Source of the DNA: DASWJZ01 sp963792885
Lineage (GTDB): Bacteria; Pseudomonadota; Alphaproteobacteria; Rhizobiales; Afifellaceae
DNA: 64,000 nt
Direction of reading: 5' to 3'
NCBI GenBank assembly: GCA_963792885.1
Contig: CAWBXX010000002.1
Span: forward strand, 992,001-1,056,000
Position numbers and translations under genes: made by a program. Shown in pieces: positions 9,164 to 18,495 of this stretch. Every line of letters starts with the position of its first letter. Position 1 is the first letter of the stretch. The notes beneath the pieces were generated by a model, which did no database searches, was not told the origin of the DNA, and saw only the letters and a program-made list of their open reading frames with translations.

Positions 9164-10732
9164 TTACTCCGCCGCCTCCTCATAGGGTCCGGGCGGCGTC
9201 CATTTCAGCACCGGCTGTCGCGCGGCGCGCGTCTCGTCGAGACGGCGGCGCGGCGCGAATCGCGGCGCTTCGCTGAAACGCTCCGTCTGTCCGGCAGTGA
9301 CGGCAAAGCAGAGGTCGCGCAGCGCGGCGACGAAAAGGTCGAGGCTCGCGCGCGATTCCGACTCCGTCGGCTCCACCAGCATCGCACCGTGCACGACGAG
9401 CGGGAAATACACCGTCATCGGATGGAAGCCCTCGTCGATCATCGCCTTGGCGAAGTCGAGCGTCGTGACGCCGCTCTCCTTCAGGAAGCGGTCGTCGAAG
9501 AGCGCCTCGTGCATGGCAGGGTGGTCGGGGAAGGAGACCGACATCACGTCCTTCAGGCAGGCGCGCACATAGTTGGCGTTCAAGACCGCGTCCTCCGACG
9601 CTTGGCGCATGCCGTCGGAGCCGTGGCTGAGCATCCAGGCGAGCGCGCGCACAAACATCCCCATCTGCCCGTGGAAAGCGCTCATGCGGCCAAACGGCTT
9701 GGCGCCGCCGGCATCAGCGTCGTGCTCTACCAAGCGAAACTTCGCGCCGTCGCGCTGAACGAAGGGAAGCGGCGCGAAAGGCGCGAGCGCCTCGGAGAGC
9801 ACCACGGGCCCTGCACCCGGCCCGCCGCCGCCGTGCGGCGTGGAGAAGGTCTTGTGCAGGTTGATGTGCATGGCGTCGACGCCGAGCGCGCCCGGCTTCG
9901 CCTTGCCCATGATGGCGTTGAGATTCGCGCCGTCGCAGTAGAAATAGCCGCCGGCCTGGTGCACCGCCTCGGCGATCTCCGCCACCTCCGGCTCGAAGAT
10001 GCCGCAGGTGTTCGGGTTGGTCAGCATCAGGGCCGCGACCTGGCCCTCGTTCTCCTTGAGCTTCGCACGCACGTCCTCCGCGCCGACCGTGCCGTCGGGA
10101 CGCGCCGGCACGGAGACCACCGAATAGCCAAGCAGAGCGGCCGTAGCCGGATTCGTGCCGTGCGCCGATTCCGGCACCAGCACCTTGGTGCGCGCCTCGC
10201 CGCGATCCGTGAGCGCCGCCTTGATGGCCATCATGCCGCAAAGCTCGCCATGCGCGCCGGCCTTCGGGCTCATCGCGACCGAGTGCATGCCGGTGATCTC
10301 CAGGAGCCAGCGGCCGAGCTCGTGGATCAGCGCCAGCGCGCCGGGCACCGACGAGGCCGGCTGCAGCGGATGGATGTCGGCAAAGCCGGGATACCGCGCC
10401 GCCGCCTCGTTGAGCCGCGGGTTGTATTTCATCGTGCATGAGCCGAGCGGATAGATGCCGAGGTCGATCGCGTAGTTCTTCTGGCTGAGCCGCACATAGT
10501 GGCGCATCGCCTCCGGCTCGGAGAGCGCGGGAAGATCGATCGGTGCCTTGCGGCGATGCTTGCCAAGGCGGTCGTGCGTTCCAGCCGGCACGTCGACATC
10601 GACGCCGGAGATCTCCGCGCGGCCGATCTCGAAGAGGAGCGGCTCTTCGATCGCGAGCCCGCGGTTTCCAGTGAAGGTCTCGCGCTTCGCCTCCATCGGC
10701 TCGGCGCGGGTGGGGCGGCCTTGGTCGTTCAT
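9164..10732 (-). CDS. gcvPB: Glycine dehydrogenase (decarboxylating) subunit 2
   Basis: A 522-residue PLP subunit of the two-part P-protein of the glycine cleavage system. With GcvPA it decarboxylates glycine and loads the aminomethyl group on lipoyl-GcvH. The PLP lysine is K294 in HINLHKTFSTPHGGGG, and the adjacent glycine-rich loop is intact. The segment YPLGSCTMKYNPRLNE is characteristic. The ATG at 10732 overlaps the gcvPA stop as ATGA. The reading frame is unbroken, unlike gcvPA. Confidence 0.96.
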   Translation of the reverse strand: MNDQGRPTRAEPMEAKRETFTGNRGLAIEEPLLFEIGRAEISGVDVDVPAGTHDRLGKHRRKAPIDLPALSEPEAMRHYVRLSQKNYAIDLGIYPLGSCTMKYNPRLNEAAARYPGFADIHPLQPASSVPGALALIHELGRWLLEITGMHSVAMSPKAGAHGELCGMMAIKAALTDRGEARTKVLVPESAHGTNPATAALLGYSVVSVPARPDGTVGAEDVRAKLKENEGQVAALMLTNPNTCGIFEPEVAEIAEAVHQAGGYFYCDGANLNAIMGKAKPGALGVDAMHINLHKTFSTPHGGGGPGAGPVVLSEALAPFAPLPFVQRDGAKFRLVEHDADAGGAKPFGRMSAFHGQMGMFVRALAWMLSHGSDGMRQASEDAVLNANYVRACLKDVMSVSFPDHPAMHEALFDDRFLKESGVTTLDFAKAMIDEGFHPMTVYFPLVVHGAMLVEPTESESRASLDLFVAALRDLCFAVTAGQTERFSEAPRFAPRRRLDETRAARQPVLKWTPPGPYEEAAE

Positions 10733-12074
10733 TTCACCGCCTCCGTCAGCGCGACGCGGAGTATGTCGATGTCGTTCTCCGTGACCGTTTCCGTCGCGGC
10801 CACGAGGAGAAGGTCGTCGAGGCCCTTGTCCGGAAGAAGCCGCGACACCGGCACGCCGGCGATGATCCCCGCTTTTGCGAGGGCTTCGACGATGGGCGCG
10901 GCCGGCTTCGGCAGCTTCACGGTGAGCTCGTTGAAGAACGCCTCGTTCAGCACCTCGACGCCGGGCACCTGAGCGAGCGCCTCGGCAAGCCGGCAGGCGC
11001 GGGCATGGTTCGCTTCAGCAAGATTGCGCAACCCCGTCTCGCCAAGCAGCGTCATGTGTGCGGTGAACGCGAGGGCGCAAAGCCCTGAATTGGTGCAGAT
11101 GTTGGAGGTCGCCTTCTCGCGGCGGATATGCTGCTCTCGCGTCGAGAGCGTGAGCACGAAGCCGCGCCTTCCCTCCGCGTCGACGGTCATGCCGGAGAGC
11201 CGTCCCGGCATCTGGCGCAGATATTTCTGCTTCGTCGCGAAGAGCCCGACATAGGGCCCGCCGAAGGAGAGCGCGTTGCCGATCCCCTGGCCTTCGCCGC
11301 AGACGATATCGGCGCCCTGAGCGCCTGGCGGCTCCAGAAGCCCGAGCGAGACCACCTCGGTGAAGACGGCGATCAAAAGCGCGCCATGCTGATGCGCCTT
11401 CTCGGCAATCGGAGCGAGATCGATAAGCTGGCCGAAGAAGGAGGGCAACTGAACGACGACGCAGGAGGTCTCGTCGTCGATTTGCGCAGAGCACGTCCTC
11501 CGTCCCACGCGGGTCGGGATCGAGCGCGACCACCTGGTCGCCCGCCATCCGCGACAGCGTCTCGACCACTTCGCGGTAATGCGGGTGCAGTCCGCCGGAG
11601 AGCACCGCCTTCTTCCGCCGCGTGACGCGGTGCGCCATCAGCACCGCCTCGCCGGTCGCCGTCGAGCCGTCGTACATGGAGGCGTTGGCGACCTCCATGC
11701 CGACGAGGTTCGCGACCTGCGTCTGGAACTCGAAGAGATATTGTAGCGTGCCCTGCGCGATCTCCGGCTGATAGGGCGTGTAGGAGGTGAGGAACTCGGA
11801 GCGCTGGATGATGTGGTCGACAGCCGCAGGCACGTGGTGGCGATAGGCGCCGGCGCCGACGAAGAACGGCCCGTCGCCGGCCGCGCGGTTCATGCCGGCG
11901 AGCGAACGCATCAGCCGCGCGACTTCAAGCTCGCTCCGCTGCTTCGGCAGATCGAGCGGCTGAGGTCAGCCGCTTGGCAGCCGGGATATCGGCGAAGAGG
12001 TCGTCAATTCCGCCGACGCCGATCCGGGCGAGCATATCGGCGCGGTCTTGGGGCGTATGGGGCAGGTAGCGCAT
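10729..12074 (-). CDS. gcvPA: Glycine dehydrogenase (decarboxylating) subunit 1 (two frameshifts)
   Basis: About 447 residues once corrected, normal for GcvPA. The N-terminus MRYLPHTPQDRADML, the middle SEFLTSYTPYQPEIAQGTLQ and the C-terminal half containing VCGEGQGIGNALSFGGP lie in three frames. Both shifts fit one extra base: one near 11960 (a CC pair in the TSALDLPKQRSELE region) and one near 11493 (DVLAQIDDETS). Each join restores family sequence, so sequencing error is likelier than decay. The GcvPA subunit partners GcvPB in glycine decarboxylation. The ATG at 12074 lies two bases past the GNAT stop. Confidence 0.92.
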
Positions 12075-12076
12075 CG

Positions 12077-12557
12077 TCAGGCGAACCTCCGGTCTTCGGC
12101 GACGGCAAGCGTTTTTTCCATATCGACGCGAATCCATCCGGGACGCTTCGGGTTGTCCGTGCGGCTGGTCTCCTTGAAGCCGAAAGCGCGATAGATCGCG
12201 ATGTTCCGCGCCATCATCCGCGTTCGTGTAGAGATGAAGCGTTGTGTAGCCGCGCCGCCGCGCTTCATCCTCGGCGAAGGCGAGAAGGCGGCGTCCGAGC
12301 CCTTCGCCTTGCCGTTCGGGCAGGACCGCGACGCTGAAGATCGTCAGGCTCTCGCCTTCGTCTTCGAGCACGATCAGGGCGAAGGTGTCACCGGCCTCCT
12401 CCAGAAGCCACACTTCGCCCGCTGCGATCCGCGGCCGATAGTCCTCCGTCATGGGAAGTGGATCTCTTCCAAGGACCGGGACGTAGTGCGCATAAGCCGC
12501 GCGCGTGATCGCCTCCACGGTCGCAACATCGCGCTCCTCGGCCAGGCGCTCTTTCAC
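12077..12557 (-). CDS. GNAT family N-acetyltransferase within the gcv operon (frameshifted)
   Basis: About 159 residues after correction. The acetyl-CoA motif VLPERQGEGLGRRLLAFAE is followed, after one extra G near 12215 (a GG pair), by MMARNIAIYRAFGFKETSRT in the next frame; together these are the full GNAT core. The GTG start at 12557 overlaps the OsmC stop (GTGA). The C-terminal sequence with IAIYRAFGF resembles small-molecule or N-alpha acetyltransferases; the substrate is unknown. Its placement between osmC and gcvPA puts it under the glycine riboswitch. Confidence 0.8.
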
Positions 12558-13018
12558 GGCTGCGGCTCGATCGTGATCTTCGTCGTGACGGAGTTGGCGA
12601 TGAAGCAGAGCTCGTGCGCTTCGTGGTGGAGCGCGTCGAGCTTCGCCTTGTCGGGGGGCGTGCCGCCGAAGACGATCTTCGGCCTGAGCGTCACCTCGGT
12701 CACCGCCTTCTTTTTCGGCGCGATGTCCCCCAGGACCCCGACAGCCTCGTCGACGTAGGATTCGACGATGAGCCCGGCGTGGCGGGCAAGATCGATGAAG
12801 AAGAGCATGTGGCAGCTTGAAAGCGCGGCGACGAAAGCCTCTTCCGGGTCGACGGCGTCCTCGCGGACGAATTGCGCCGGCACCACGCCTGGCGAGGCCG
12901 ATGCCGGCACCACCGTGCCGCCGTCGAAGTGCCATTCGTGCGCGCGCGTGTAGCGGCCTCGGGAGAAGTCGTCGCCGATCTGCTTCCAGACGATGGTCGC
13001 GCGATATTCGTGGGCCAT
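12554..13018 (-). CDS. OsmC family peroxiredoxin-like protein
   Basis: A 154-residue OsmC/Ohr fold protein. The start MAHEYRATIVWKQIGDDF and the substrate-pocket segments VDPEEAFVAALSSCHMLFF and HHEAHELCFIANSV give the two redox cysteines in the expected places, the first within SSCHM and the second within ELCFI. OsmC proteins reduce organic hydroperoxides using lipoylated or thiol partners. It follows gcvH by seven bases. Lipoyl proteins reduce Ohr in Xanthomonas, so neighbouring lipoyl-GcvH could be a partner here; that link is inference only. Confidence 0.88.
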   Translation of the reverse strand: MAHEYRATIVWKQIGDDFSRGRYTRAHEWHFDGGTVVPASASPGVVPAQFVREDAVDPEEAFVAALSSCHMLFFIDLARHAGLIVESYVDEAVGVLGDIAPKKKAVTEVTLRPKIVFGGTPPDKAKLDALHHEAHELCFIANSVTTKITIEPQP

Positions 13019-13025
13019 GACGAGC

Positions 13026-13400
13026 TCAGAGCGTGCCGACGAAGGCGCGGTAGCCCGCCTCGTCGAGGAGACCGTCAACCTCGCTCACGTCGGCGAGCTT
13101 CAACTTCATGAACCAGCCGTCGGCCTCCGGCGCAGTGTTGACCGTGCCAGGATCGTCGCTCAGCGAAGTGTTGGTCTCCACCACTTCGCCGGAGATCGGG
13201 GCGTAGACGTCGCTCGCGGCCTTGACGGATTCTACAACGGCCGCGCCTTCGCCCTTCTTAAAGCTGCGCCCGACGTCCGGAAGCTCGACGAAGACGACGT
13301 CGCCGAGCTGCTCGGCCGCGTAGGCGGTGATGCCGATCGTGGCGGTGTCGCCGTCGAGGCGCACCCATTCATGCTCTTTTGTGTAGCGCGTATTGGACAT
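13026..13400 (-). CDS. gcvH: Glycine cleavage system H protein
   Basis: A 124-residue lipoyl carrier that shuttles the aminomethyl intermediate between the P, T and L proteins. The lipoylation site is Lys60 in VVESVKAASDVY, and the N-terminal YTKEHEWVRLDG and C-terminal DEAGYRAFV match the family well. The length is typical. It sits six bases after gcvT. The gene for the L protein (lipoamide dehydrogenase) is not in the window. Confidence 0.97.
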   Translation of the reverse strand: MSNTRYTKEHEWVRLDGDTATIGITAYAAEQLGDVVFVELPDVGRSFKKGEGAAVVESVKAASDVYAPISGEVVETNTSLSDDPGTVNTAPEADGWFMKLKLADVSEVDGLLDEAGYRAFVGTL

Positions 13401-13406
13401 GGCCCC

Positions 13407-14537
13407 TCAACTCCTCGTTCTGAAATAGCGGTGCGGCACAAAAGGAAGCGCAGCGATTTCGGCCGGCTCGTCGCCGCGCCTTCCGCGCGTCATGATCTTC
13501 GCCCCCGGTTCTGCACACGCGGTTTCGACATAGCCCATCGCGACCGGCGCGTTGAGCGTGCCGCCGAAGCCGCCCGACGTGACCGTTCCGATCACGGTGC
13601 CGGTCTCGTCGACGATCTCAGCCCCGTCGCGGACCGGCGCCCGTCCCGAAGGCCGGATGCCGACGCGCCTGCGCGAAGGTCCGCCGGCAAGCTCTTTCAG
13701 GATGCGCTTGGCGCCCGGGAAGCCGCCCTCGGCGCGCCGCCGCTTGGCGATGGCGAAAATCAAATCCGCCTCGACGGGCGAGGTCGTTTCGTCGAGCTCG
13801 TGGCCATAAAGCGGCAGCCCGGCTTCGAGGCGGAGCGAGTCGCGCGCCCCGAGCCCGACCGGCTTCACCTCCGGCTCCGACAGCAGCGCTCGCGCGACGC
13901 GCTCCGCGTCCGTCGCCGCGACGGAGATCTCGAATCCGTCCTCTCCCGTGTAGCCGGAGCGCGAGACGCGGCAGTCAATTCCGTCGAATTCGGTGGCCGT
14001 TGCGCCCATGAAGGAAAGGGCGGCGCCGCAATGGCGCGCAAGCGCCATCGCCGCATCGGGTCCTTGAAGCGCAAGCAGCGCGCGATCGTCGGCGGAATGC
14101 AGCGTCACGTCGTCCGGCAGGCGGTCGCAGAAATATTCGTCGTCGATCTCCTTGCGGCCGGCATTGAAGACAAGACCGATCGCGCCGTCCTCGTCTTCGG
14201 AATTAGACCGCGTGACCATGAGGTCGTCGACGATTCCTCCGCTGTCGTTCAGAAGCAGGGTGTAGCGCATGCGCCCGAGACCGAGCGATTGGAAGTCACC
14301 GGGCGTCAGCCGTTCGAGCGCGGCTGCGGTCGTTTCATGATCCGGTCCGACCAGGAAGCGCTGGCCCATATGCGAGACGTCGAAGAGGCCGGCGTGTTCG
14401 CGTGTAAAGCGATGCTCCGCGAGGATGCCCTCGTATTGCACCGGCATTGCGTAGCCGGCGAACGGCACCATGCGCGCGCCAAGCGCAACGTGAAGGTCGT
14501 AAAGCGGCGTGCGGCGAAGCGCTTCGGTGTCTGCCAT
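13407..14537 (-). CDS. gcvT: Glycine cleavage system T protein (aminomethyltransferase)
   Basis: A 376-residue tetrahydrofolate-dependent aminomethyltransferase that releases ammonia and forms methylene-THF. The start MADTEALRRTPLYDLHVALGA and the conserved VPFAGYAMPVQY, GLFDVSHMGQ and SRSGYTGEDGFEI segments define it. The ATG at 14537 is preceded by a GGGACGAG site. It is the first gene after the tandem glycine riboswitch, so expression should rise with glycine. The order gcvT-gcvH-osmC-GNAT-gcvPA-gcvPB is contiguous with gaps of seven bases or less. Confidence 0.96.
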   Translation of the reverse strand: MADTEALRRTPLYDLHVALGARMVPFAGYAMPVQYEGILAEHRFTREHAGLFDVSHMGQRFLVGPDHETTAAALERLTPGDFQSLGLGRMRYTLLLNDSGGIVDDLMVTRSNSEDEDGAIGLVFNAGRKEIDDEYFCDRLPDDVTLHSADDRALLALQGPDAAMALARHCGAALSFMGATATEFDGIDCRVSRSGYTGEDGFEISVAATDAERVARALLSEPEVKPVGLGARDSLRLEAGLPLYGHELDETTSPVEADLIFAIAKRRRAEGGFPGAKRILKELAGGPSRRRVGIRPSGRAPVRDGAEIVDETGTVIGTVTSGGFGGTLNAPVAMGYVETACAEPGAKIMTRGRRGDEPAEIAALPFVPHRYFRTRS

Positions 14538-14558
14538 CTCGTCCCGCGTCAGAGCGTT

Positions 14559-14590
14559 GCACGAGGACGCACCATTGCGTCCGTCCGTGC
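14559..14590 (-). promoter_or_regulatory. Hairpin between glycine aptamer 2 and gcvT
   Basis: A strong inverted repeat lies directly after the second aptamer: GGACGCA/TGCGTCC (14565-14571 with 14576-14582) with a four-base loop, extended by an outer GCAC/GTGC pairing. No T-tract follows it on the minus strand, so it is not a classic terminator; the ribosome site of gcvT lies about 15 bases downstream and is not inside the stem. It may be part of the riboswitch expression platform. This is inference from position. Confidence 0.5.
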
Positions 14591-14791
14591 CCCCTCTGTC
14601 ACGAGAACCTGAGAGATTCCCGGCACGCCGAAGCGGCCGGTTACTCCTTCGGTGGGCCGCCCGCATTTGTGGGCAGCCGCTTTCCAGAGCGTCGCTCGCC
14701 GTTGCGCGGTCCTGTCGCCTGAGAGTTTCCGGGGCGGTTGCTCCTTCGGCGTTCCCTCGAGCCCGAAACCGGCATCGACGGAACTCTCCCG
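14591..14791 (-). promoter_or_regulatory. Tandem glycine riboswitch (two aptamers)
   Basis: On the minus strand the leader of gcvT holds two copies of the glycine aptamer. Aptamer 1 (about 14705-14791) starts CGGGAGAG, then CCGAAGGAGCAACCGCC, then AACTCTCAGGC and GACAGG. Aptamer 2 (about 14591-14695) has ACCGAAGGAGTAACCGG, AATCTCTCAGGTTC and GACAGAGGGG. These are the signature conserved cores of gcvT-type riboswitches, in the usual tandem order. Known examples turn on glycine cleavage genes when glycine is high. Confidence 0.93.
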
Positions 14792-14886
14792 CGCGGCGTC
14801 AAACATTGCGGATCGCGACGTGATCCGCGGGCGGAGTCATGGGCGCAAACGCGCGCCCCGTCAACCTTGCGCCCGGGCGCTCTTGC

Positions 14887-15636
14887 CTATTGTCCGAGGA
14901 CAAATCCGCCGCTTGGAACCGGCAGCTCGTTGGGTGTCTGCTTGCGTGGCGGCGGGGGAGGCGCGGCCGCGATGGGCGGCACATCTTCCTTGACCTGCGG
15001 CTTCGCGATTTCGGCGATCGTGGCGTCGCCTGGTTTCATCGGATCCCAGTTGCCGACATCGAAGCCCACATAGACCAGATAGTCGCGGTTCTGCCCGGGC
15101 GAGGGCACTGTGATCTCCCGGACTTCCGTGAAGACGCCCGAGCCCTGCTGCGGGATCGCGATCGACGGCGAGAAACGGTCGGTGGCGAGCACCGATTCCT
15201 TGTATTTGATGACGGCGATCTTGATCGGGACGGTAATCGCGTCGTTATTGCCTTTCGGGCCGAGGACAGCGCGGCCCGACACGCCGATCTTGATCGTCAC
15301 GTTGCCCTGCGCGTCATAGAGGCATTCGCGCGCGGTCTTTCCAAATGAGGCCTGCCAAGTGACGTAGTCCGGGTCGTCCTGGTGGCCGCGCTCGTAGGTG
15401 CGCATGAGCTGCGCGCCGTCGAAGATGCGGACCTCGGGGCAATAATCGGGGCCGAGATAGCGGCGCACGTCGATCTGTCCGGGGAGGCTCGCTGTTTGCT
15501 CCGCCTTCGCCTCCGATGCCTTCGAGCCGGGACGCAGGCGGTCGATGGCGGAGCAGCCCCCGAGCGCGGACAGCGTAACGAACGCGATCACGACGGCAGA
15601 CGCCGCAGCGAGCGGTGTCGGTCCAAATGACCGCAT
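14887..15636 (-). CDS. Conserved hypothetical lipoprotein (Rhizobiales type)
   Basis: About 249 residues with a hydrophobic N-terminus ending in a lipobox (SALGG-C, Cys near residue 28), so it should be an envelope lipoprotein. The body (about residues 45-200) has CPEVRIFDGAQLMRTY and a two-cysteine segment and appears as an ordered beta-rich domain. The tail is proline-rich with AAAPPPPPRKQ, possibly a flexible linker. I do not recognise a characterised family. The ATG at 15636 follows a GGAGG site by 12 bases; ATG 15648 is an alternative. It diverges from ccrM. Confidence 0.75.
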   Translation of the reverse strand: MRSFGPTPLAAASAVVIAFVTLSALGGCSAIDRLRPGSKASEAKAEQTASLPGQIDVRRYLGPDYCPEVRIFDGAQLMRTYERGHQDDPDYVTWQASFGKTARECLYDAQGNVTIKIGVSGRAVLGPKGNNDAITVPIKIAVIKYKESVLATDRFSPSIAIPQQGSGVFTEVREITVPSPGQNRDYLVYVGFDVGNWDPMKPGDATIAEIAKPQVKEDVPPIAAAPPPPPRKQTPNELPVPSGGFVLGQ

Positions 15637-15806
15637 AGACGCCAACATCCTCCCTGGCCCCGATTGTTCTATATCAGCGGAAAGTCGTGAAATTAAGGAC
15701 AATGCACTCCAAACGTCTAGGATTTACTTTTGTTTCACCACGTTCGCTAACTCCAGCTTCACCTTGATCCGTCACGCTTTTTTGCCGTTGAGTGCGGAGT
15801 GGCGTG

Positions 15807-16929
15807 ATGGGCGTGCGTGCGGCGCGGGCGGGGCTAAGTGCCCCCGGGCGCGATGTGATCCTCGCTGGCGACTGCCTGGAGGAACTGCAGAAGCTTCCGA
15901 CGGGAAGCGTCGATCTGGTCTTCGCCGACCCGCCCTATAACCTTCAGCTTTCTGGCGAGCTCTATCGCCCAAATCAGTCGCGCGTCGACGGCGTCGACGA
16001 GGCCTGGGACCGCTTCGCCGACTTCGCGACCTATGACGCTTTCAGCCGCGCCTGGCTCGGGGAGTGCCAGCGCATCCTGAAGCCGACTGGCGCGCTCTGG
16101 GTGATCGGCTCCTACCACAACATCTTCCGCGTCGGCGCCGTGCTCCAGGATCTGGGCTTTTGGATCCTGAACGACGTCGTCTGGCGGAAGACCAATCCGA
16201 TGCCGAATTTTCGCGGCCGCCGCTTGGCCAACGCCCACGAGACGCTGATCTGGGCGGCGCCGTCGGCGGACGCGAAGAGCTACACGTTCAACTACGATGC
16301 GCTAAAGGTCTTCAACGACGACCTGCAGATGCGCTCAGACTGGACGCTGCCGATCTGCACAGGTGAGGAGCGGCTGAAGGACGAGGACGGCGCGCAAGAC
16401 ACACCCGACGCAGAAGCCCGAGGCGCTTCTCTACCGCGTGCTTCTGGCCTCGACGAAGCCCGGCGATCTTGTGCTCGATCCCTTCTTCGGCACCGGCACG
16501 ACCGGCGCGGTCGCGAAGAAGCTCGGCCGCCACTTTATCGGGATCGAGCGCGAGCCCGCCTATGTCGAGGCAGCGCAGCGGCGGATCGACGCGACGCCGG
16601 AAGCATCCGGGGCCGTGCTGAAAGTCTTCGAGGGAAAACGCGCCGAGCCGCGCGTCCCCTTCGGGTCGCTGATCGAGGCGGGGCTCGTTGTGGCCGGCGA
16701 TGTGCTGACGGATTCGCGCCGCCGCTTCGCCGCAACGGTGCGCGCCGACGCGTCGCTCTTCTGTGAGGCGGAAGGCCGCCAGCACGTCGGCTCGATCCAC
16801 CGCGTTGGCGCGGCGGTGCAGGGGCTCGAAGCCTGCAACGGCTGGACCTTCTGGCACCGCGAGGCGAAGGGGTCGCTTCAGCCGATCGACGCGCTGCGGA
16901 GCGAGATCAGGCAGCAGCTCGCAGTCTAG
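15807..16929 (+). CDS. ccrM: Cell-cycle adenine DNA methyltransferase CcrM (frameshifted)
   Basis: About 373 residues once corrected. It is a beta-class amino methyltransferase: catalytic DPPYNLQLSG comes before the SAM motif FFGTGTTGAVAKKLGR, and the C-terminal 80 residues match the CcrM-specific DNA-recognition region. CcrM methylates adenine in GANTC and controls the cell cycle in alphaproteobacteria. One extra base near 16392 splits the gene just before HPTQKPEALLYRVL; removing it restores GRKTHPTQKPE. The ATG at 15807 has a GGAG site upstream. Which of the two broken halves is expressed in this assembly is moot if the shift is an error. Confidence 0.92.
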
Positions 16930-17048
16930 GGCCACCAGGGTTCAGCAATGGAAGTTCGCTGACGCCGAGTTGATTTGCCGCTCGAGCCAAGGCCGACATG
17001 ACATTGTGATGCAATCAGACTTTAAGAGCAGGCACATGGCATGCCCAG

Positions 17049-17824
17049 GTGAAGACGCCATTGGTCAAGTACGACTCGTATGTCATCTGCACGTCGCCGC
17101 GAAGCGGCAGCACCTTGTTGTGCAAGCTCTTGGCCGCGACCGGCGTTGCGGGAGACCCGGACTTCGTACTTTCATCGCCCTTCGATTTCCGCCTGGGTGA
17201 CCACTTTCGGTCTGACGGCGGAGCCCTCCGTTCCGGAACGGGAGATTCTGGCCGCGGTTTTCCGCGCCGCCGTTGCTAAGGGATCGCTTGAGACAGGGAT
17301 ATTCGGCCTTCGCTTGCAGAGAGGCAGCTTCGATTTCTTCACGCGAGAAGCTGGCCGTGCTTTATCCCGGCTATTCGAAGGACACCGAGCGTTTTCAAGC
17401 CGCGTTCGGGCTGACGCTCTTTGTGCATCTGACCCGGCGCGACAAGGTCCAGCAGGCGGTCTCATGTGTGAAGGCGCAGCAGACGGGACTGTGGCACGCC
17501 GCGCCCGACGGCACTGAGCTGGAGCGAAGCTCGCCGCCGCAAGAGCCCATCTACAACGCGGACGAGATCCGGGCTCGCTTCGACGAAGTCACAGCCCACG
17601 ACCGCAATTGGAACAAGTGGTTCGCTGCGGAGGAGATCGACCCGCTTCGGATCACCTATGAAGAACTCTCGAAGGCCCCGGTGGACACGGTGCGGGAAAT
17701 GTTGCGTCTTCTGGGGTTGGACAGCCGCGCGGCGGACGGCGTCGAAATCGGCGTCGCGAAACTGGCGGACGATATCAATCGGGACTGGGCGGCACGCTTC
17801 CGGTCGGAGCACGGGATCGCCTGA
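17049..17824 (+). CDS. Stf0-type sulfotransferase (two frameshifts)
   Basis: About 257 residues once two extra bases are removed. The PAPS-binding 5' loop is YVICTSPRSGSTLLCKLLAATG; downstream segments GIFGLRLQRG, FVHLTRRDKVQQAVS and NWNKWFAAEEIDPLRITYE match the Stf0 family, which sulfates trehalose or other glycans. One shift falls in the TTT run at 17205-17207 and one near 17341 (FFREKLAVLYPGYSK). The substrate is unknown. It sits between ccrM and a convergent HAD gene and has no evident metabolic neighbour, so it may be acquired. Confidence 0.82.
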
Positions 17825-17882
17825 ACCCACTCAGGGGGCGGCTTCTTTCGCGCGGCGCCAATGTATCAGGCGACTTCGCCCT

Positions 17883-18495
17883 CTAGACTCGGACCCCGTG
17901 TCGCTTCAGATCCTCGCGCATCGTCTCCGCGGTCGTGAAAAGCTCCGCCTTCCAGCCCGCACGGCGCGCTCCTTCGACGTTGGCCGGTGAATCGTCGAAA
18001 AAGAGCGTCGACTTCGGGCTTTAGCCCGAACGTCTTCGTGTGGTGCTCGAAGATTGCCGGGTCGGGCTTGATCAGCCGGACGTCGCCGGAGACGGTGACG
18101 CCGCGGCCCTGCTTCAGGAACGGATAGCGGTCCTGCGCCTCGCGAAATGTGTCGGGCGCGAAATTGGTGAGGAGCGTCACGTCGTGTCCGGCGGAGAGCA
18201 AATCGCGCAGCACCGCGACGCTCTCCGGGTATTCGTGCGACACCATTCTGTGCCAGTTCTTGCGGAAAGCGCGGATCAGATCGGCCTTGTCGGGATGGCG
18301 TGCGATCGCCTCCGCCTCCGCTTCTTCCCACCCGCGGCCACGGTCCTGCTCGACGTTCCAGGCGTTCGAGCATACGTCACGGAGGAAGGCCGCGCGTTCT
18401 TTCTGGTCGGTGATGAGATCAACATAGGCGAGATGCGGATCGTAGTGGATCAGCACCTTGCCGACGTCGAGGACGATGTGGCGGATATCGCTCAT
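17883..18495 (-). CDS. HAD family hydrolase, YihX-like (frameshifted)
   Basis: About 203 residues after removing one extra base in the GGG run at 18016-18018, which rejoins GLKPKSTLFFDDSPANVEGA. Motif I is LDVGKVLIHYDP: the first Asp is present but the second is Gly, as in YihX-like and haloacid dehalogenase-type members (DxG). Motif II is TNFAPDTF, motif III contains IKPDPAIF. The enzyme is probably a small phosphatase. The ATG at 18495 overlaps the mutY stop (ATGA), so the two are coupled. Confidence 0.82.

Noticed and set aside
14841..14858. GGGCGC/GCGCCC hairpin downstream of the lipoprotein gene as a terminator
   Set aside because: No T-tract and the stem is short; a coincidence of GC-rich DNA.
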